Shown here one piece after another: positions 1 through 9,118 of a stretch of DNA of 64,000 nucleotides. Numbering within the stretch: the first letter of the stretch is position 1; every line of letters starts with the position of its first letter. A program made the position numbers and the translations under genes. The notes under the pieces are model-generated. The model worked only from the letters and a program-made list of their open reading frames with translations, was not told the DNA's origin and made no database searches. This DNA comes from Saccharopolyspora gloriosae (GTDB taxonomy: Bacteria; Actinomycetota; Actinomycetes; Mycobacteriales; Pseudonocardiaceae), in assembly GCF_014203325.1 (NCBI RefSeq), contig NZ_JACHIV010000001.1, positions 2,667,501 to 2,731,500 on the forward strand, given 5' to 3'.

Positions 1-2
1 TG

Positions 3-362
3 GCCCGCGCGCTGGTGCGCGAGCCGAGACTGCTGCTGCTCGACGAACCGTTCGCGGCACTGGACGCGCTGACCCGCATCCGGATGCACTCGCTGGTGCG
101 CCGCCTGATCGCCGCGCACCGGCCCGCCGTGCTGCTGGTGACCCACGACGTGGACGAAGCGGTGCTGCTGGCCGACCGCGTCGTCGTGCTGCGCGACGGG
201 CACCTCGCCGCCGACCACCGCGTCGAACTCGCCGCCGGCGGTGATCGCACGGACCCGGAGTTCACCCGGCTGCGGGCCCTGCTGCTGGCCGAGCTCGGCG
301 TCACCGATGGCGGCGAGGACGCCGTCCCGGCGGCATCCACGTCACCAGGAGCGGCCTCATGA
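3..362 (+). CDS. ABC transporter ATP-binding protein, SsuB/TauB type (3' part only)
   Basis: Only the last ~119 codons are inside the window; the frame is open to the left edge, so the true start is upstream. Seen directly: Walker B LLLLDEPF followed by the D-loop ALD, then the switch histidine in LVTHDVDEAV, which is the usual order after the signature motif. The THDVDEA wording and a short C-terminal tail without an extra domain are typical of the nitrate/sulfonate/taurine (SsuB/TauB) ATPase group. The enzyme would sit on the cytoplasmic face of an importer and hydrolyse ATP. The following molybdoenzyme and DszC/SfnB-like flavoprotein support organosulfur uptake, but the substrate is an inference; the permease and binding protein lie outside the window. 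Confidence 0.85.
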   Translation, partial: ARALVREPRLLLLDEPFAALDALTRIRMHSLVRRLIAAHRPAVLLVTHDVDEAVLLADRVVVLRDGHLAADHRVELAAGGDRTDPEFTRLRALLLAELGVTDGGEDAVPAASTSPGAAS

Positions 363-674
363 TCTCGTTTCCAGCACGAGCGGCCACGGCGTGAGCACCC
401 TTCGCGAGCACGGCGCCCGAGCGAATGCCGCCCATCGCCCGACGTGTCCCCGGCAGCCCCGAACCGACCGGGGAGAATACCCGTGCGACCCGGATCTCGG
501 TGACCCGCCGAGGGCGTGGATCAGCGCCTCGTGGGCCACACGCCACCGGGGGTGTGCGCTGTCGCGAGAAATCGGCCGGTTCGTCCACAGCGCACTGATC
601 CTTCCGCGGGCATCGGGCTCGGTCCCCGCACCGGGACGGCCGGAGCAACGCCGCACATGGTTGGGTCGGGCCGC
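363..674. other. 312-bp gap without a convincing gene
   Basis: The gap lies between the ABC ATPase stop and the chosen start of the molybdoenzyme. Open frames cross it on both strands, but they lack a ribosome site and recognisable protein features and look like high-GC shadows. The final ~100 bases are rich in short GC inverted repeats, as expected of a leader. I could not assign a riboswitch or promoter. Confidence 0.4.
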
Positions 675-2987
675 ATGAACGGCTGGCTGAGCACGACCTC
701 GCACTGGGGTGCCTACCGAGCCCGGGTCGGACCTGACGGCGAACTGGACGTGGCCCCGCACCCGGCGGACCGTGCCCCATCGGAACTGCTCGGCAACGTG
801 GCGAGCTCGGTCCGGCACGAGACGCGCGTCGCCCGCCCGGCGATCCGGCGCGGCTGGCTGGAGAACGGTCCCGGGCCGTCCGACCTGCGCGGGCGGGAGG
901 AGTTCGTCGAAGTCGGCTGGGACACCGCGCTCGACCTCGTCGCCGCCGAACTGCGCCGCGTCCGCGAGCAGCACGGCAATCAGGCGATCTTCGGCGGTTC
1001 CTACGGTTGGGCCAGCGCGGGCCGGTTCCACCACGCGCAGAGCCAGCTGCACCGGTTCCTCAACACCATCGGCGGCTACACGTCCTCGCGGAACTCCTAC
1101 AGCCTCGGCACTTCGCTGGTGCTGCTGCCGCACCTCGTCGGCGACGCCGACACCTACCTCCGCCGCGCCGACGGCTGGGACACCATCCGGCGCCACACCG
1201 ACCTGGTCGTCGCGTTCGGCGGCCTGCCGCCGAAGAACGTCTCCGTCACGCCCGGTGGAGTCACCCGGCACACCAGCTCCGAAGTCCTCGCCGACTGGGA
1301 CCGCTCGGGCGTGGACCTCGACGTGGTCAGCCCGCTCGCCACGGACCTGCCCGATTCCCGGCGAGCGCGGTGGACCCGGGTGCGGCCCGCGACCGACGTC
1401 GCGCTGATACTGGGGCTCGCGCACGTGGTGCTCACCGAAGGGCTGCACGACCAGGAATTCCTGGACCGGTGCACCACCGGCTTCGACGAGTTCGCCGGAT
1501 ACCTGCTCGGCGAGGGCGGCCCGGTGCGGGACGCGGAGTGGGCGAGCGCGGTGTGCGGCGTGCCCGCCGACGACATCCGCGACCTCGCCCGCCGGATGGC
1601 CGCCGGGCGCACGCTGATCACCGTCAGCTGGTCGCTCCAGCGCATCGAGCACGGCGAGCAGCCGGTGTGGGCGGCGCTGGCGCTGGCGGCGATGCTCGGC
1701 GGCATCGGCTTGCCCGGCGGGGGATTCGGGCACGGCTACGGGTCCATCGGCGACGTCGGGGACACCGGGCCGCTGCTGCCGCTGCCGACCCTGCCGCAAG
1801 GCGCCAACCCGGTCTCGGAGTTCATCCCCGTGGCCCGGATCTCCGACCTGCTGCTGCACCCCGGCGAGGAGTTCGACTACGACGGGCGGCGGCTCACCTA
1901 CCCGGACATCCGCGCGGTGTACTGGGCGGGCGGCAACCCGTTCCACCACCACCAGGACCTCAACCGGTTGCGCCGCGCCTTCGGCAGGCCCGACACGGTG
2001 ATCGTGCACGAACCGCACTGGACGGCCACCGCCCGGCACGCGGACGTGGTGCTGCCCGTGACGACCACCCTGGAACGCGAGGACATCGGCGGCGGCCGGC
2101 GCGACACGCACCTGATCGCGATGCGCCGGATCCTGGACCCCGTCGGGCAGGCCCGCGACGATCACGACGTGTTCCGCGGGCTCGCCGAACGGCTCGGGGC
2201 CGGCTCCGCGTTCACCGCCGACCGCACCCCGCGCGAGTGGCTCGCGCACCTCTACGGGCAGTGGCGCGCGGCGCTCGCGGGCGAAGGCCACGAGGTGCCC
2301 GCGTTCGAGGAGTTCTGGCGCGCCGGTGAGCTGGCACTGCCCGCGCGCCCGCAATCCACGCCGCTCGCCGAGTTCCGCGCCGACCCGCGCTCCCGCCCGC
2401 TGGCCACCCCCAGCGGGCGCATCGAACTGTTCTCCGCGCGCATCGCCGGATTCGGGTTGCCCGGCCTGCCGGGGTACCCGGTGTGGCGGGAACCCGTCGA
2501 AGGGCTCGACCACGACCGGTTCCCGCTGCGGCTGATCGCGCACCAGCCCCGCACCCGGCTGCACGGGCAGGGCGACGTCGGCGACGTCAGCCGAGCCGAC
2601 AAGGTCCACGGCCGCGAACCGATCCGGCTGCACCCCGACGACGCCGCCGCCCGCGGCATCGCCGACGGAACCGTGGTGCGCGTGTTCAACGACCGCGGCG
2701 CCTGCCTCGCCGGCGCCCGGCTCACCACCGACGTGCTGCCCGGAGTGGCCGTGCTCGCCACCGGCGCCTGGTACGACCCCGTGGACGACCCGGCGCAGCC
2801 CGGCGGCTCGCTGTGCGTGCACGGCAATCCGAACGTGCTCACCGCCGACCGGCCGACCTCGCCGCTCTCGCAGGGCTGCTCCGGGCAGCAGGCCAGGGTC
2901 GAGGTCGAACCCGGGCCGAGCGAACCGCCACCGCTGAGCTGCCTGCACCCGCCGCGGCTCGTCCCCGAACAGGAAGGCATCCGATGA
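675..2987 (+). CDS. Molybdopterin oxidoreductase, BisC/TorA/DMSO-reductase family
   Basis: A 770-residue protein close in length to E. coli biotin sulfoxide reductase. ATG 675 starts MNGWLSTTSHWGAYRA, the typical family N-terminus; an in-frame start at 516 would only add unconserved residues. There is no N-terminal cysteine cluster for an iron-sulfur centre, and the block RNSYSLGTSLVLLPHLVG (residues ~139-156) matches the region that supplies the serine ligand to molybdenum in type-III enzymes. The C-terminal third is the dinucleotide-binding domain (RLHGQGDVGDVSRADKVHGREP region). No Tat signal is visible, so a cytoplasmic S-oxide reductase such as a biotin or methionine sulfoxide reductase is more likely than a periplasmic respiratory one. 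The stop overlaps the next ATG by four bases, so the two are co-translated. The substrate is unproven. Confidence 0.85.
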   Translation: MNGWLSTTSHWGAYRARVGPDGELDVAPHPADRAPSELLGNVASSVRHETRVARPAIRRGWLENGPGPSDLRGREEFVEVGWDTALDLVAAELRRVREQHGNQAIFGGSYGWASAGRFHHAQSQLHRFLNTIGGYTSSRNSYSLGTSLVLLPHLVGDADTYLRRADGWDTIRRHTDLVVAFGGLPPKNVSVTPGGVTRHTSSEVLADWDRSGVDLDVVSPLATDLPDSRRARWTRVRPATDVALILGLAHVVLTEGLHDQEFLDRCTTGFDEFAGYLLGEGGPVRDAEWASAVCGVPADDIRDLARRMAAGRTLITVSWSLQRIEHGEQPVWAALALAAMLGGIGLPGGGFGHGYGSIGDVGDTGPLLPLPTLPQGANPVSEFIPVARISDLLLHPGEEFDYDGRRLTYPDIRAVYWAGGNPFHHHQDLNRLRRAFGRPDTVIVHEPHWTATARHADVVLPVTTTLEREDIGGGRRDTHLIAMRRILDPVGQARDDHDVFRGLAERLGAGSAFTADRTPREWLAHLYGQWRAALAGEGHEVPAFEEFWRAGELALPARPQSTPLAEFRADPRSRPLATPSGRIELFSARIAGFGLPGLPGYPVWREPVEGLDHDRFPLRLIAHQPRTRLHGQGDVGDVSRADKVHGREPIRLHPDDAAARGIADGTVVRVFNDRGACLAGARLTTDVLPGVAVLATGAWYDPVDDPAQPGGSLCVHGNPNVLTADRPTSPLSQGCSGQQARVEVEPGPSEPPPLSCLHPPRLVPEQEGIR

Positions 2988-4159
2988 CCAGCGCCACCGA
3001 CGACGCCCCGGCGGCCCGGCTCGCCCGGTCCGCGGGAACACCCGAGTTCACGGCGGCACTGGGACGCATCGCCGAACGGGCCGCCGAGCACGACCGCGAC
3101 GGCACCTTCCCGCACGAGGCGTTCGCGGACCTGCACGCCACGGGCGCGCTGAACCTCACCCTGCCCACCGGAGCCGGTGGCGGGGGAGCGGGGCTCGCCC
3201 AGGTCGTGCCGGTGGTGCGGGCGGTCGGCGCCGCCGACCCGTCGGTGGCGTTGGTGCTCGCGATGCACCTGCTCAACCACGTCGACCTTCGCGCCCCCGG
3301 CAATCCCTGGCCCGAGCACGTGCGCCGCGAGGTGCAGCGCAGCTCCGCGGACGGGGTGGCGCTGATCAACGCGCTGCGGGTCGAACCGGACCTGGGCACC
3401 CCGGCGCGCGGCGGCTTGCCCGCCACCACCGCCGAGCGCACCGCCGACGGCTGGGTGCTGCGCGGGCACAAGACCTACTCCACCGGCATCCCCGGCCTGC
3501 GCTGGCTGCTGGTGTGGGCGCGCACCGACGAACCCGAACCCCGGGTCGGCGCGTTCCTGGTGCCGCGCGAAGCCGGCAACCACCGGATCGAGCGGACCTG
3601 GAACCACCTCGGCATGCGCGCCACCCGCAGCGACGACGTGCTGTTCGAAGGAACCCCGATCCCCGCCGACCACGCCGTGGACCTGCACCGGCCGGACGCG
3701 CCGGGACGCAACGCGGGCGTGCTCGGCGCCTGGAACCCCGTGGTGCTCAGCGCTCTCTACGACGGGGTGGCGCGCGCAGCCCGCGACTGGCTCGTCGGCT
3801 ACCTCAACGAGCGGACCCCGGCGAACCTGGGCAAGCCGCTGGCGAGCCTGCCGCGCTTCCAGCAGGAGGTCGGCCGGATCGAGACCCTGTTGCTGAGCAA
3901 CGCTTCCCTGTTGGACTCCGCCGCGCGGGCCGTCGACGAAGGCGAACAATCCGCCGGGCAGGCCGGACTCACCAAACACGCCGTCACCACGAATGCGATT
4001 CGGGCCGTGGAACTCGGTATCGAACTCATCGGGAATCCGGGCCTTTCCCGGAACAACCCGATCGAGCGACACTACCGGAACGTGTTGTGCAGCCGGATTC
4101 ACACCCCGCAGGACGACACCGCGCTCACTGCTGCCGGTACCGCCGCGCTGACCGTCTGA
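2984..4159 (+). CDS. Acyl-CoA dehydrogenase-fold flavoprotein, SfnB/DszC-like
   Basis: 391 residues with the acyl-CoA dehydrogenase fold: an N-terminal helical domain, a central beta domain (GHKTYSTGIPGLRWLLVWA around residue 160) and a C-terminal helical domain. The usual catalytic glutamate context of true dehydrogenases is not obvious. The central motif and the ending RHYRNVLCSRIHTPQDD resemble the flavin-dependent monooxygenase branch (SfnB, DszC, sulfur-acquisition oxidoreductases). Translation is coupled to the upstream molybdoenzyme through ATGA. With the SsuB-like ATPase upstream, a role in liberating sulfur from organosulfur compounds is plausible. An ordinary acyl-CoA dehydrogenase remains possible. 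The fold is certain; the reaction is inferred. Confidence 0.75.
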   Translation: MTSATDDAPAARLARSAGTPEFTAALGRIAERAAEHDRDGTFPHEAFADLHATGALNLTLPTGAGGGGAGLAQVVPVVRAVGAADPSVALVLAMHLLNHVDLRAPGNPWPEHVRREVQRSSADGVALINALRVEPDLGTPARGGLPATTAERTADGWVLRGHKTYSTGIPGLRWLLVWARTDEPEPRVGAFLVPREAGNHRIERTWNHLGMRATRSDDVLFEGTPIPADHAVDLHRPDAPGRNAGVLGAWNPVVLSALYDGVARAARDWLVGYLNERTPANLGKPLASLPRFQQEVGRIETLLLSNASLLDSAARAVDEGEQSAGQAGLTKHAVTTNAIRAVELGIELIGNPGLSRNNPIERHYRNVLCSRIHTPQDDTALTAAGTAALTV

Positions 4160-4312
4160 ACTGGACGTTCGACTTCTTTTTGATAACCGCTCGATCACGG
4201 GTCGCTGAGAGGAAGCTGAGTTCTCCGGCTGATTCCCTCAGCCGTGTCGTTAACCGGTGTGGCGACCCCAACACGGAGGTTGATGCTGCGTCGTTGCGGT
4301 AAGGCCGCCCGC

Positions 4313-4326
4313 TATTCTCCGGGGCG
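4313..4326 (+). promoter_or_regulatory. Possible -10 box for a leaderless emb transcript
   Basis: TATTCT at 4313-4318 fits the actinobacterial TANNNT -10 consensus and ends seven bases before GTG 4326. Transcription would therefore begin at or next to the start codon. No Shine-Dalgarno stretch is seen. No good -35 was found, which is common for this promoter class. Confidence 0.45.
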
Positions 4327-7300
4327 TGCTCAATGCGGAGAAAGACGACACCGATCACGCGGAGGCGGAATCCGCGCCGTCCTCGGAGGCCGATCGGCCC
4401 CGGACGGACCGACGGCTCCTGCGGTTGCGGCTGATCGCGACCGTCCTCGGCGTCCTCGGCACGGTGCTGTCGCTCTCCGTCCCGTTCCTGCCGGTCCACC
4501 ACGACATCACGACCTTGCGCTGGCCCACCGCCAGCGGCACCACCTCGGTGTCGGCGCCGCTGACGACGTTCTCGCCGGTGTGGCTGGAAGCGGACGTGCC
4601 GTGCGCGAGCGCCCGCAGCCTCGACGCCCGCAGCGACCGCCCGGCGAACCTGCTGAGCACGAACCCGCCGAACTCCGACAACGGCAGGCTCACCGGGATG
4701 AGCCTGACGGTCGACCGCGGGCAGCTGACGCTGCTGTCGCAGGGCCGCCAGGTCAACACCATGGCGATCCCCGAGGACGACTGCACGCTGGAGATGCGCA
4801 ACGACGCGGTCGGCTTCAAAGCCGGCTTCGGCGAGGACCGCTGGCTGACCAACATCGCCGGTGACCACCGGCCGCAGGTCACCGGGATCTACTCGGACCT
4901 CAACGCCCGCGCCGACGACGTCTCCGGGCTGCGCTTCGAGGCGCGGGTCGACAACCGCTTCGAGAGCTCCCCGACGGTGCTGAAGCTGGCGGTGATCGCG
5001 CTGGCGGTGCTCGCGTTCATCGGCTCCGTGATCTGCCTGCGCCGCCTCGACAAGCGCGCCGGACGCCGCCCGCCCCGGTGGGTGCAGCCCGGCTGGTGGA
5101 AGCCGACCGCCCGGGACGTCGCGGTGCTCGGCTCGCTCGCGGTGTGGTGGCTGATCGGCGCCATGAGCTCCGACGACGGCTACACGATGGCCATCGCGCG
5201 GGCGCGGGAGTCCGCCGGGTACGTCAGCAACTACTACCGCTGGTTCGCCAACCCCGAGGCGCCGTGGGGCTGGTTCTACGAGATCTACGCGCTGTGGGTG
5301 CAGGTGTCCACGGCGGTGCCGTGGGTGCGGCTGCCGTCGCTGCTGATGGCCTGCGCGAGCTGGCTGCTGATCAGCCGCGAAGTGCTGCCGAGGCTGGGCC
5401 AGCAGGTCCGCCGCAGCAACGCCGCGGGCTGGGCCGCCGCGGCCGTGTTCCTCGCGTTCTGGCTGCCCTACAACAACGGCCTGCGCTCCGAGCCCGTCAT
5501 CGTGGTGTTCTCGCTGCTCGCGCTGTGCGCGGTGGAGCGCGCCGTCGCGACCAGCCGCCTGATGCCCGCCGCGCTCGGCCTGGTGGTGGCCGCGCTCGCC
5601 GTCGGAGCGGGACCGCACGGGATCGTGGCGGTGCTGCCGTTCGTCGCGGCGCTCAAACCGCTGATCAAGCTCGTGTCGCGGCGGGCCAAGGAGTTCGGCT
5701 GGTTGCCGGTGCTGGCGCCGATCTCCGCGTCCGGCTTCGTGATCCTGACCTGGCTGATGTGGGACCAGACCTGGCAGTCGATCATGGACGCCACCGCGTT
5801 GAAGATCGACCTGGGACCGAGCGAGAAGTGGTACCAGGAGCTCAACCGCTACAACATGCTGTTCAGCCAGATCCCGGACGGCTCGCTGACGCGGCGGTTC
5901 CCGGTGCTGCTGGTGATGCTGTGCCTGGCGACCTGCGCGGTCGTCCTGCTGCGCCGCAACCGCATCCGCGGCGCCGCGCTGGGCCCGAGCCGCAGGCTGC
6001 TGGCGGTGGCGGCGATGTCGTTCGTCGCGCTCGCGCTCACCCAGACCAAGCACACCCACCACTTCGGCATCTTCGCCGCGGTGGGCGGGGCCGTCGCCGC
6101 GCTCACCGCGCTGGCCACCAGCACCACGGTGCTGCGTTCCCGGCGCAACCGGGCCGCGTTCTTCTCCGGGCTCATGGTGATCTCGGCGTTCTCCGCGACC
6201 GGGCCGAACGCCTGGTGGTACGTGTCGGGCTGGGGCGTGCCCTGGTACGACATGCCGCCCCGGATCGACGGGCGCAACGCCAGCAGCATCCTGCTCGGCA
6301 TCGCCGCCATCGCCGCCATCGTCGCGCTGGTGGAACACCTGCGCGGTGACCGCAGCCTGGCTCCGCCCAACGGGGTCGAGCACCGCAGCCGGGCGCTGCG
6401 CCTCGGGACCGCTCCGCTGTCACTGATCTGCGCGCTGCTGATCCTCGGTGAGCTCGCCGCGTTCGGGAAGGCCATCCAGGAGCGCGAAGGCGGCTACAGC
6501 ATGGGCGCCGACAACATCAAGCAGCTCACCGGCGGCAGCTGCGGGCTCTCCGACTACATCTACGTGGAGACGAACCCGCAGGCCGGGATGCTCAAGGTCG
6601 CCCAGGAGCAGCCCACCGAACCGGCGCCCGCGTTCTCCCCGGACGTCCCGGTGCCCTCGAAGCGCCTCGAAGGCGAGGAGACCCCCGAGGAGTACCTGAA
6701 GGCGAAGCTGACCGGCTTCAACCGCGGCGGCACCCCGCCCGGACCGAGCGGCGTCGCCGACGAGTGGCGCCCGCCCTACCAGTTCGGCGGCGACAACGCC
6801 CCCGTGTGGGGCAGCTTCACCCCGGAAGGCACCGGCGAACTGCGCACCCAGTGGTACGACGTGCCCGAGCGCGCCTCGAACGGCGAGGTCCCGATCGTGC
6901 TGGCGATGGCGGGGATCGAAGGCGGCGCGAACTCGCTGGCGGTGGAGTTCGGCAAGGACACCGACCAGGGCTTCCAGATCACCGCCCGCCGCTACCTGCT
7001 GCAGGCCGGCGGCCCGTCCTGGCGGGACCACCGCCTCGTCGTGGACGGCGATGCCAAGGACACCACCAAGATGCGCATCGTGGCCGTCGACCAGTCCGTG
7101 TCGGCGCGCGGCTGGCAGGCGGTCAGCGCCCCGCGCGCGCCGCAGCTGACGAACATGACCGACGTCGTCGGCGACAGCCCCACCTACGTGGAGTGGCCGG
7201 CCACGCTGGTGCACCCGTGCCTGCAGATCTCCGGCCTGCACCACGGCATCGCCGAGATGCCGAGGTTCCGGGTGGCGGGCGGCGAGTCGGTCCGCGCCCC

Positions 7301-7616
7301 CGGCCAGGGCTGGTCCTCCCCGGACGCGGGCGGGCCGTTCGGCTGGCTCAACGTGGCGACCAGCATGCGGGAGCTGCCGACGTACCTGAAGAACGACCTC
7401 TACCGGGACTGGGGCTCGCTCTACGCCGTCGACCCGTACGACCGGGGTGCGCTGCCCGCCGAGTCCGCGATGCGGGTGCACGAGGAGACGCACTGGGGCG
7501 ACTGGACGCCCGGCGTGCTCCCGCGGACGGTCTCGTTGCCCGGTGACGTGCCGAGCTCCGACGACCGCAACGACATCCGGCCGTTGGAGCCCGACACCGA
7601 GGACGACGACGAGTAG
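4326..7616 (+). CDS. emb: Arabinosyltransferase, Emb family (arabinogalactan synthesis)
   Basis: 1096 residues, the normal size of EmbA/B/C. These GT-C membrane enzymes transfer arabinofuranose from decaprenyl-phosphoryl-arabinose to the wall arabinan. Seen: a first membrane segment at residues ~36-55, an extracytoplasmic lectin-like segment, then many membrane helices from ~220. The conserved acidic pair in MSSDDGYTM (Asp283-Asp284) matches the catalytic Asp region of mycobacterial Emb proteins. The last ~400 residues form the extracellular carbohydrate-binding part (DVPERASNGEVPIVLAMAGIEGG...). A single Emb gene stands alone here, without embA/embB neighbours, so assignment to EmbC rather than EmbB is not possible. 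A strong GC hairpin follows the stop. Members are the target of ethambutol. Confidence 0.93.
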   Translation: MLNAEKDDTDHAEAESAPSSEADRPRTDRRLLRLRLIATVLGVLGTVLSLSVPFLPVHHDITTLRWPTASGTTSVSAPLTTFSPVWLEADVPCASARSLDARSDRPANLLSTNPPNSDNGRLTGMSLTVDRGQLTLLSQGRQVNTMAIPEDDCTLEMRNDAVGFKAGFGEDRWLTNIAGDHRPQVTGIYSDLNARADDVSGLRFEARVDNRFESSPTVLKLAVIALAVLAFIGSVICLRRLDKRAGRRPPRWVQPGWWKPTARDVAVLGSLAVWWLIGAMSSDDGYTMAIARARESAGYVSNYYRWFANPEAPWGWFYEIYALWVQVSTAVPWVRLPSLLMACASWLLISREVLPRLGQQVRRSNAAGWAAAAVFLAFWLPYNNGLRSEPVIVVFSLLALCAVERAVATSRLMPAALGLVVAALAVGAGPHGIVAVLPFVAALKPLIKLVSRRAKEFGWLPVLAPISASGFVILTWLMWDQTWQSIMDATALKIDLGPSEKWYQELNRYNMLFSQIPDGSLTRRFPVLLVMLCLATCAVVLLRRNRIRGAALGPSRRLLAVAAMSFVALALTQTKHTHHFGIFAAVGGAVAALTALATSTTVLRSRRNRAAFFSGLMVISAFSATGPNAWWYVSGWGVPWYDMPPRIDGRNASSILLGIAAIAAIVALVEHLRGDRSLAPPNGVEHRSRALRLGTAPLSLICALLILGELAAFGKAIQEREGGYSMGADNIKQLTGGSCGLSDYIYVETNPQAGMLKVAQEQPTEPAPAFSPDVPVPSKRLEGEETPEEYLKAKLTGFNRGGTPPGPSGVADEWRPPYQFGGDNAPVWGSFTPEGTGELRTQWYDVPERASNGEVPIVLAMAGIEGGANSLAVEFGKDTDQGFQITARRYLLQAGGPSWRDHRLVVDGDAKDTTKMRIVAVDQSVSARGWQAVSAPRAPQLTNMTDVVGDSPTYVEWPATLVHPCLQISGLHHGIAEMPRFRVAGGESVRAPGQGWSSPDAGGPFGWLNVATSMRELPTYLKNDLYRDWGSLYAVDPYDRGALPAESAMRVHEETHWGDWTPGVLPRTVSLPGDVPSSDDRNDIRPLEPDTEDDDE

Positions 7617-7635
7617 CCGGGTTCTCCGAACGGAG

Positions 7636-7677
7636 GAGCGGCCCACCTGCCCGGAGGTTCGGGGAGGTGGGCCGCTC
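7636..7677 (+). terminator. GC hairpin after emb
   Basis: A perfect 13-bp inverted repeat: GAGCGGCCCACCT at 7636-7648 pairs with AGGTGGGCCGCTC at 7665-7677, leaving a 16-base loop. It lies 20 bases past the emb stop and has no T-run, like many actinobacterial terminators. It sits between convergent genes. Confidence 0.7.
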
Positions 7678-7795
7678 GTCGTTCGCGCACCGGACGATCT
7701 CGCCCGCCAGGCGCGGCGTGTCCGCACGTGCGCGGGGCCCCTCGGCCGGTGCGGCGCGTCCGCTCACCCCGGCGTCGGCCGGTGCGCTCGGGTGA

Positions 7796-8938
7796 TCACT
7801 GCACCGGGGGCTGCTGGGCCGGGGCCTGCGGAGCGGGGGCCTGGGCCGGGATCTGCTGCCCGGCGGCGAGGCGGTTGGCGATCGCCTGCACCACGGCCTC
7901 GGTGCGGGCCGGGTCGTCGGCGCCGAACACCTCGGTGACCGACTCGCGGATCGCCGGACCGGCGGCCTCGGCGATCACCGGGCGCAGCGCCTCGGCGACC
8001 GCCTGCGGGTCGCCCGTCGCACCCGCGTTGATCATCGCGGGCAGCTGGTACACCACGCCGTTGGTGTCCCGGATCGCCTCGACCGCGGGCACCAGCACGT
8101 GTCCGGCGCCCGGCACCCGCGATGGTCGCGGTCCGAGCAGGGCGTTGAACATGTGCACCAGCAGGCCGATCGCGGTGTGGTTGCCCGCTTCGGTGCCCCA
8201 GCCCACGATCTGGCCCTGCGGTCCGCGCGGGCCGAACAGCTCGTGGTGGATCTCGTTGAGCTTCTGCGCCTGATCGGGAGTCAAGTCGTCCTCCGGAGTA
8301 GATGAGCCGAGCAGCCCCGCGAGCTCCTCGCGGGTGCCGCGGAACGCGTTCGCGTCGACCGGGGCGTGCCCGGCGACGGTGGCGGAACTGGTGAACTGCA
8401 GGATCGCGACGCCGAGACCGCCGTAGCCGCCCCACTGGGCGTCGTAGAAGTCCCGGTAGCGCTCGTAGATCTCGCTGGCGTAGCCGCCTTCGTTGCTGGC
8501 GTAACGCGAGTACCACAACGGTGGTAGTCCGGCCAGCGAGGGCGAGCCGATCTGCTCCCAGTACCAGCGCGGCAGGTACAGCAGCGGCGACCGGTACCCG
8601 GCCGCCAGCAGGCGTCCGATGATGTCGCGGGACAGGTCGGGGCCGCCGCCGTTGGCCTCCACGTCGAGGATCACCGGTACGTCGGCGGGCACGGTGTTGA
8701 TGATGTGCCCGGCCTGCGCCGCGGCGCTCGAATCGCCGCGTTGGTAGTGGTAAGCGGCGACGAGCAGTCCGGCGGCGCGGGCGTTGCCGAGGTTCGCGCC
8801 GAACCTGCTGTCGACGAAGGAGCTTCCTTCGGTCGCCTTGAGGAAGGCGTACTCGAACCCCTCGGCCCGAGTGCGGCCGAGGTCGAACGCGCCTTGGTGG
8901 TGGGAGATGTCGATGCCGTAGAGCACGACCGGCCTCAC
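7796..8938 (-). CDS. GH25 family muramidase (lysozyme-like)
   Basis: 380 residues. The N-terminal ~210 residues are a GH25 domain: YGIDISHHQGAFD at the start, then LKATEGSSFVDSRF, AAYHYQ, the catalytic acidic pair in VILDVEANGG and LWYSRYAS. GH25 enzymes cleave beta-1,4 bonds between N-acetylmuramic acid and N-acetylglucosamine. No signal peptide is visible: the domain begins directly after GTG 8938, as in phage endolysins and several actinobacterial homologues. The C-terminal ~150 residues are a linker and helical region ending in a Pro/Gln/Ala tail, perhaps a wall- or partner-binding part. No phage genes surround it. How it would reach the wall is unclear. Confidence 0.85.
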   Translation of the reverse strand: MRPVVLYGIDISHHQGAFDLGRTRAEGFEYAFLKATEGSSFVDSRFGANLGNARAAGLLVAAYHYQRGDSSAAAQAGHIINTVPADVPVILDVEANGGGPDLSRDIIGRLLAAGYRSPLLYLPRWYWEQIGSPSLAGLPPLWYSRYASNEGGYASEIYERYRDFYDAQWGGYGGLGVAILQFTSSATVAGHAPVDANAFRGTREELAGLLGSSTPEDDLTPDQAQKLNEIHHELFGPRGPQGQIVGWGTEAGNHTAIGLLVHMFNALLGPRPSRVPGAGHVLVPAVEAIRDTNGVVYQLPAMINAGATGDPQAVAEALRPVIAEAAGPAIRESVTEVFGADDPARTEAVVQAIANRLAAGQQIPAQAPAPQAPAQQPPVQ

Positions 8939-9118
8939 CTCGCGATGGTCGGACGGCGGTGGCTGCGCCGTGGATGATCAGGGCACTACCGACGGTAGCC
9001 AACATCGCGGGCGGAGTTGTGCGTTTGGGAGAAATCGGACCGGAAAAGCCCCATGTTGAGACCGTTCGGCCCGTTTTCTAGGGTTGCCGTGGAGATCGGC
9101 TTGAGCAGGGGAGTTCTT

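Noticed and set aside
363-674. Possible riboswitch (SAM-type) before the sulfur-related genes
   Set aside because: Short GC stems exist, but none of the conserved cores of SAM-I, SAM-II or SAM-IV could be matched by eye.
301-3041. Very long open frames opposite the molybdoenzyme and elsewhere (e.g. 357-3041 minus)
   Set aside because: High GC removes stop codons, so antisense shadows are long. They have low-complexity Arg/Ala/Gly/Pro composition and no family features, and they lie opposite well-supported genes.
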